From NCBI RefSeq assembly GCF_001984825.2, contig NZ_CP043318.1:4402001-4466000 (forward strand): DNA of 64,000 nt. The letters are read 5' to 3'. The DNA comes from Enterobacter chengduensis (GTDB lineage: Bacteria > Pseudomonadota > Gammaproteobacteria > Enterobacterales > Enterobacteriaceae). The position numbers and the translations under genes were made by a program. The notes beneath the pieces were generated by a model that made no database searches, was not told the DNA's origin, and was given only the letters and a program-made list of their open reading frames with translations. Shown here piece after piece: positions 63,713 to 64,000 of the stretch (position 1 is the first letter of the stretch; the number at the start of each line of letters is the position of its first letter).

Positions 63713-63742
63713 GCCGGGTGGCGGTGCGCTTACCCTGCCTAC
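63713..63742. repeat. REP-like palindrome, diverged
   Basis: GCCGGGTGGCGGTGCGCTTA then CCCTGCCTAC; a weaker member of the family. Confidence 0.65.
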
Positions 63743-63756
63743 AATCCCCACAAAGC

Positions 63757-63784
63757 AAAAACCCCGCCGAAGCGGGGTTTTTTA
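63757..63784 (-). terminator. rho-independent terminator of rnpB
   Basis: AAAACCCCGC, loop CGAA, GCGGGGTTTT with T/A runs on both sides. On the minus strand it follows the rnpB 3' end directly. Confidence 0.9.
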
Positions 63785-63787
63785 AGA

Positions 63788-64000
<213 letters not shown>

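Larger units (their letters stand above)
63101..63787. promoter_or_regulatory. tdcA upstream region up to rnpB
   Basis: 687 bp without a convincing gene. Next to tdcA: a -10 box TAGAAT on the minus strand (63135-63140) and a CRP site centred about 42 bp upstream of the expected start point. The middle (63180-63650) is AT-rich with no recognisable counterpart of E. coli tdcR, yhaB or yhaC. A REP-like repeat (63713-63742) and the rnpB terminator end the region. Confidence 0.6.

Overview
The window is chromosomal DNA of an enterobacterium close to Enterobacter and its relatives. Almost every housekeeping gene has a direct E. coli counterpart in the same order as the E. coli 69-70 min region: aer-patA, fadH-rlmG-ygjP-ygjR-alx-sstT, uxaAC/exuT-exuR, yqjA-mzrA-yqjCDEK-yqjF-yqjG-yhaH-yhaJ-yhaK, cyuAP, tdcABCDE and rnpB. 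G+C looks fairly high except in a few AT-rich intergenic stretches, and two families of dispersed palindromic repeats sit between genes. The genus is an inference from synteny and sequence similarity recalled from memory; no search was run.

Layout. Positions 1-2394: start of a methyl-accepting chemotaxis protein and the aerotaxis receptor Aer, each behind a recognisable FliA (sigma-28) promoter, then the sigma-54 promoter of patA. 2395-6513: patA followed by a small cassette (XRE-cupin regulator, B3/B4-domain protein, DapA-like aldolase) that lies between two near-identical 31-bp copies of the patA 3' end. 7017-14447: an eight-gene chaperone-usher fimbrial operon with the Bcf layout (major pilin, chaperone, usher, adhesin, two minor pilins, second chaperone, DsbA-like protein). 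The last protein has lost both active-site cysteines. 14491-22983: a complete AI-2 quorum-signal uptake system (lsrACDBFG opposite lsrR-lsrK) with two copies of a 35-bp operator-like element in the divergent promoter. 22995-24279: an intact IS481-family element inserted in a palindromic repeat.

24469-36912: core metabolism and stress genes: beta-oxidation (fadH), rRNA methylation (rlmG), alx with its manganese/pH riboswitch, sstT, and galacturonate catabolism (uxaC-uxaA divergent from exuT). 37499-44848: one very large gene for a 2449-residue multidomain glycosidase, wedged between exuT and its usual neighbour exuR. It carries an N-terminal GH29 fucosidase-like domain, two F5/8C (CBM32-like) domains, a GH144/glycoamylase-like domain, duplicated beta modules, a LamG domain and a second, divergent GH29-like domain. 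It has no visible signal peptide and no dedicated secretion genes beside it. It is the most unusual object in the window.

45009-64000: exuR, envelope genes (yqjA, mzrA, the yqjCDEK group), yqjF/yqjG, yhaH/J/K, the anaerobic cysteine genes cyuA-cyuP, a Spy/CpxP-like periplasmic protein, and the tdc operon for anaerobic threonine/serine breakdown to propionate. The operon is shortened to tdcABCDE, with a terminator directly after tdcE and no tdcF or tdcG. The window ends inside rnpB (RNase P RNA, minus strand).

How it fits together: the core supports amino-acid and sugar-acid catabolism under low oxygen (tdc, cyu, uxa/exu), while the accessory blocks add adhesion (fimbriae), cell-cell signalling (lsr) and glycan breakdown (giant glycosidase), a combination consistent with life on a host or plant surface.
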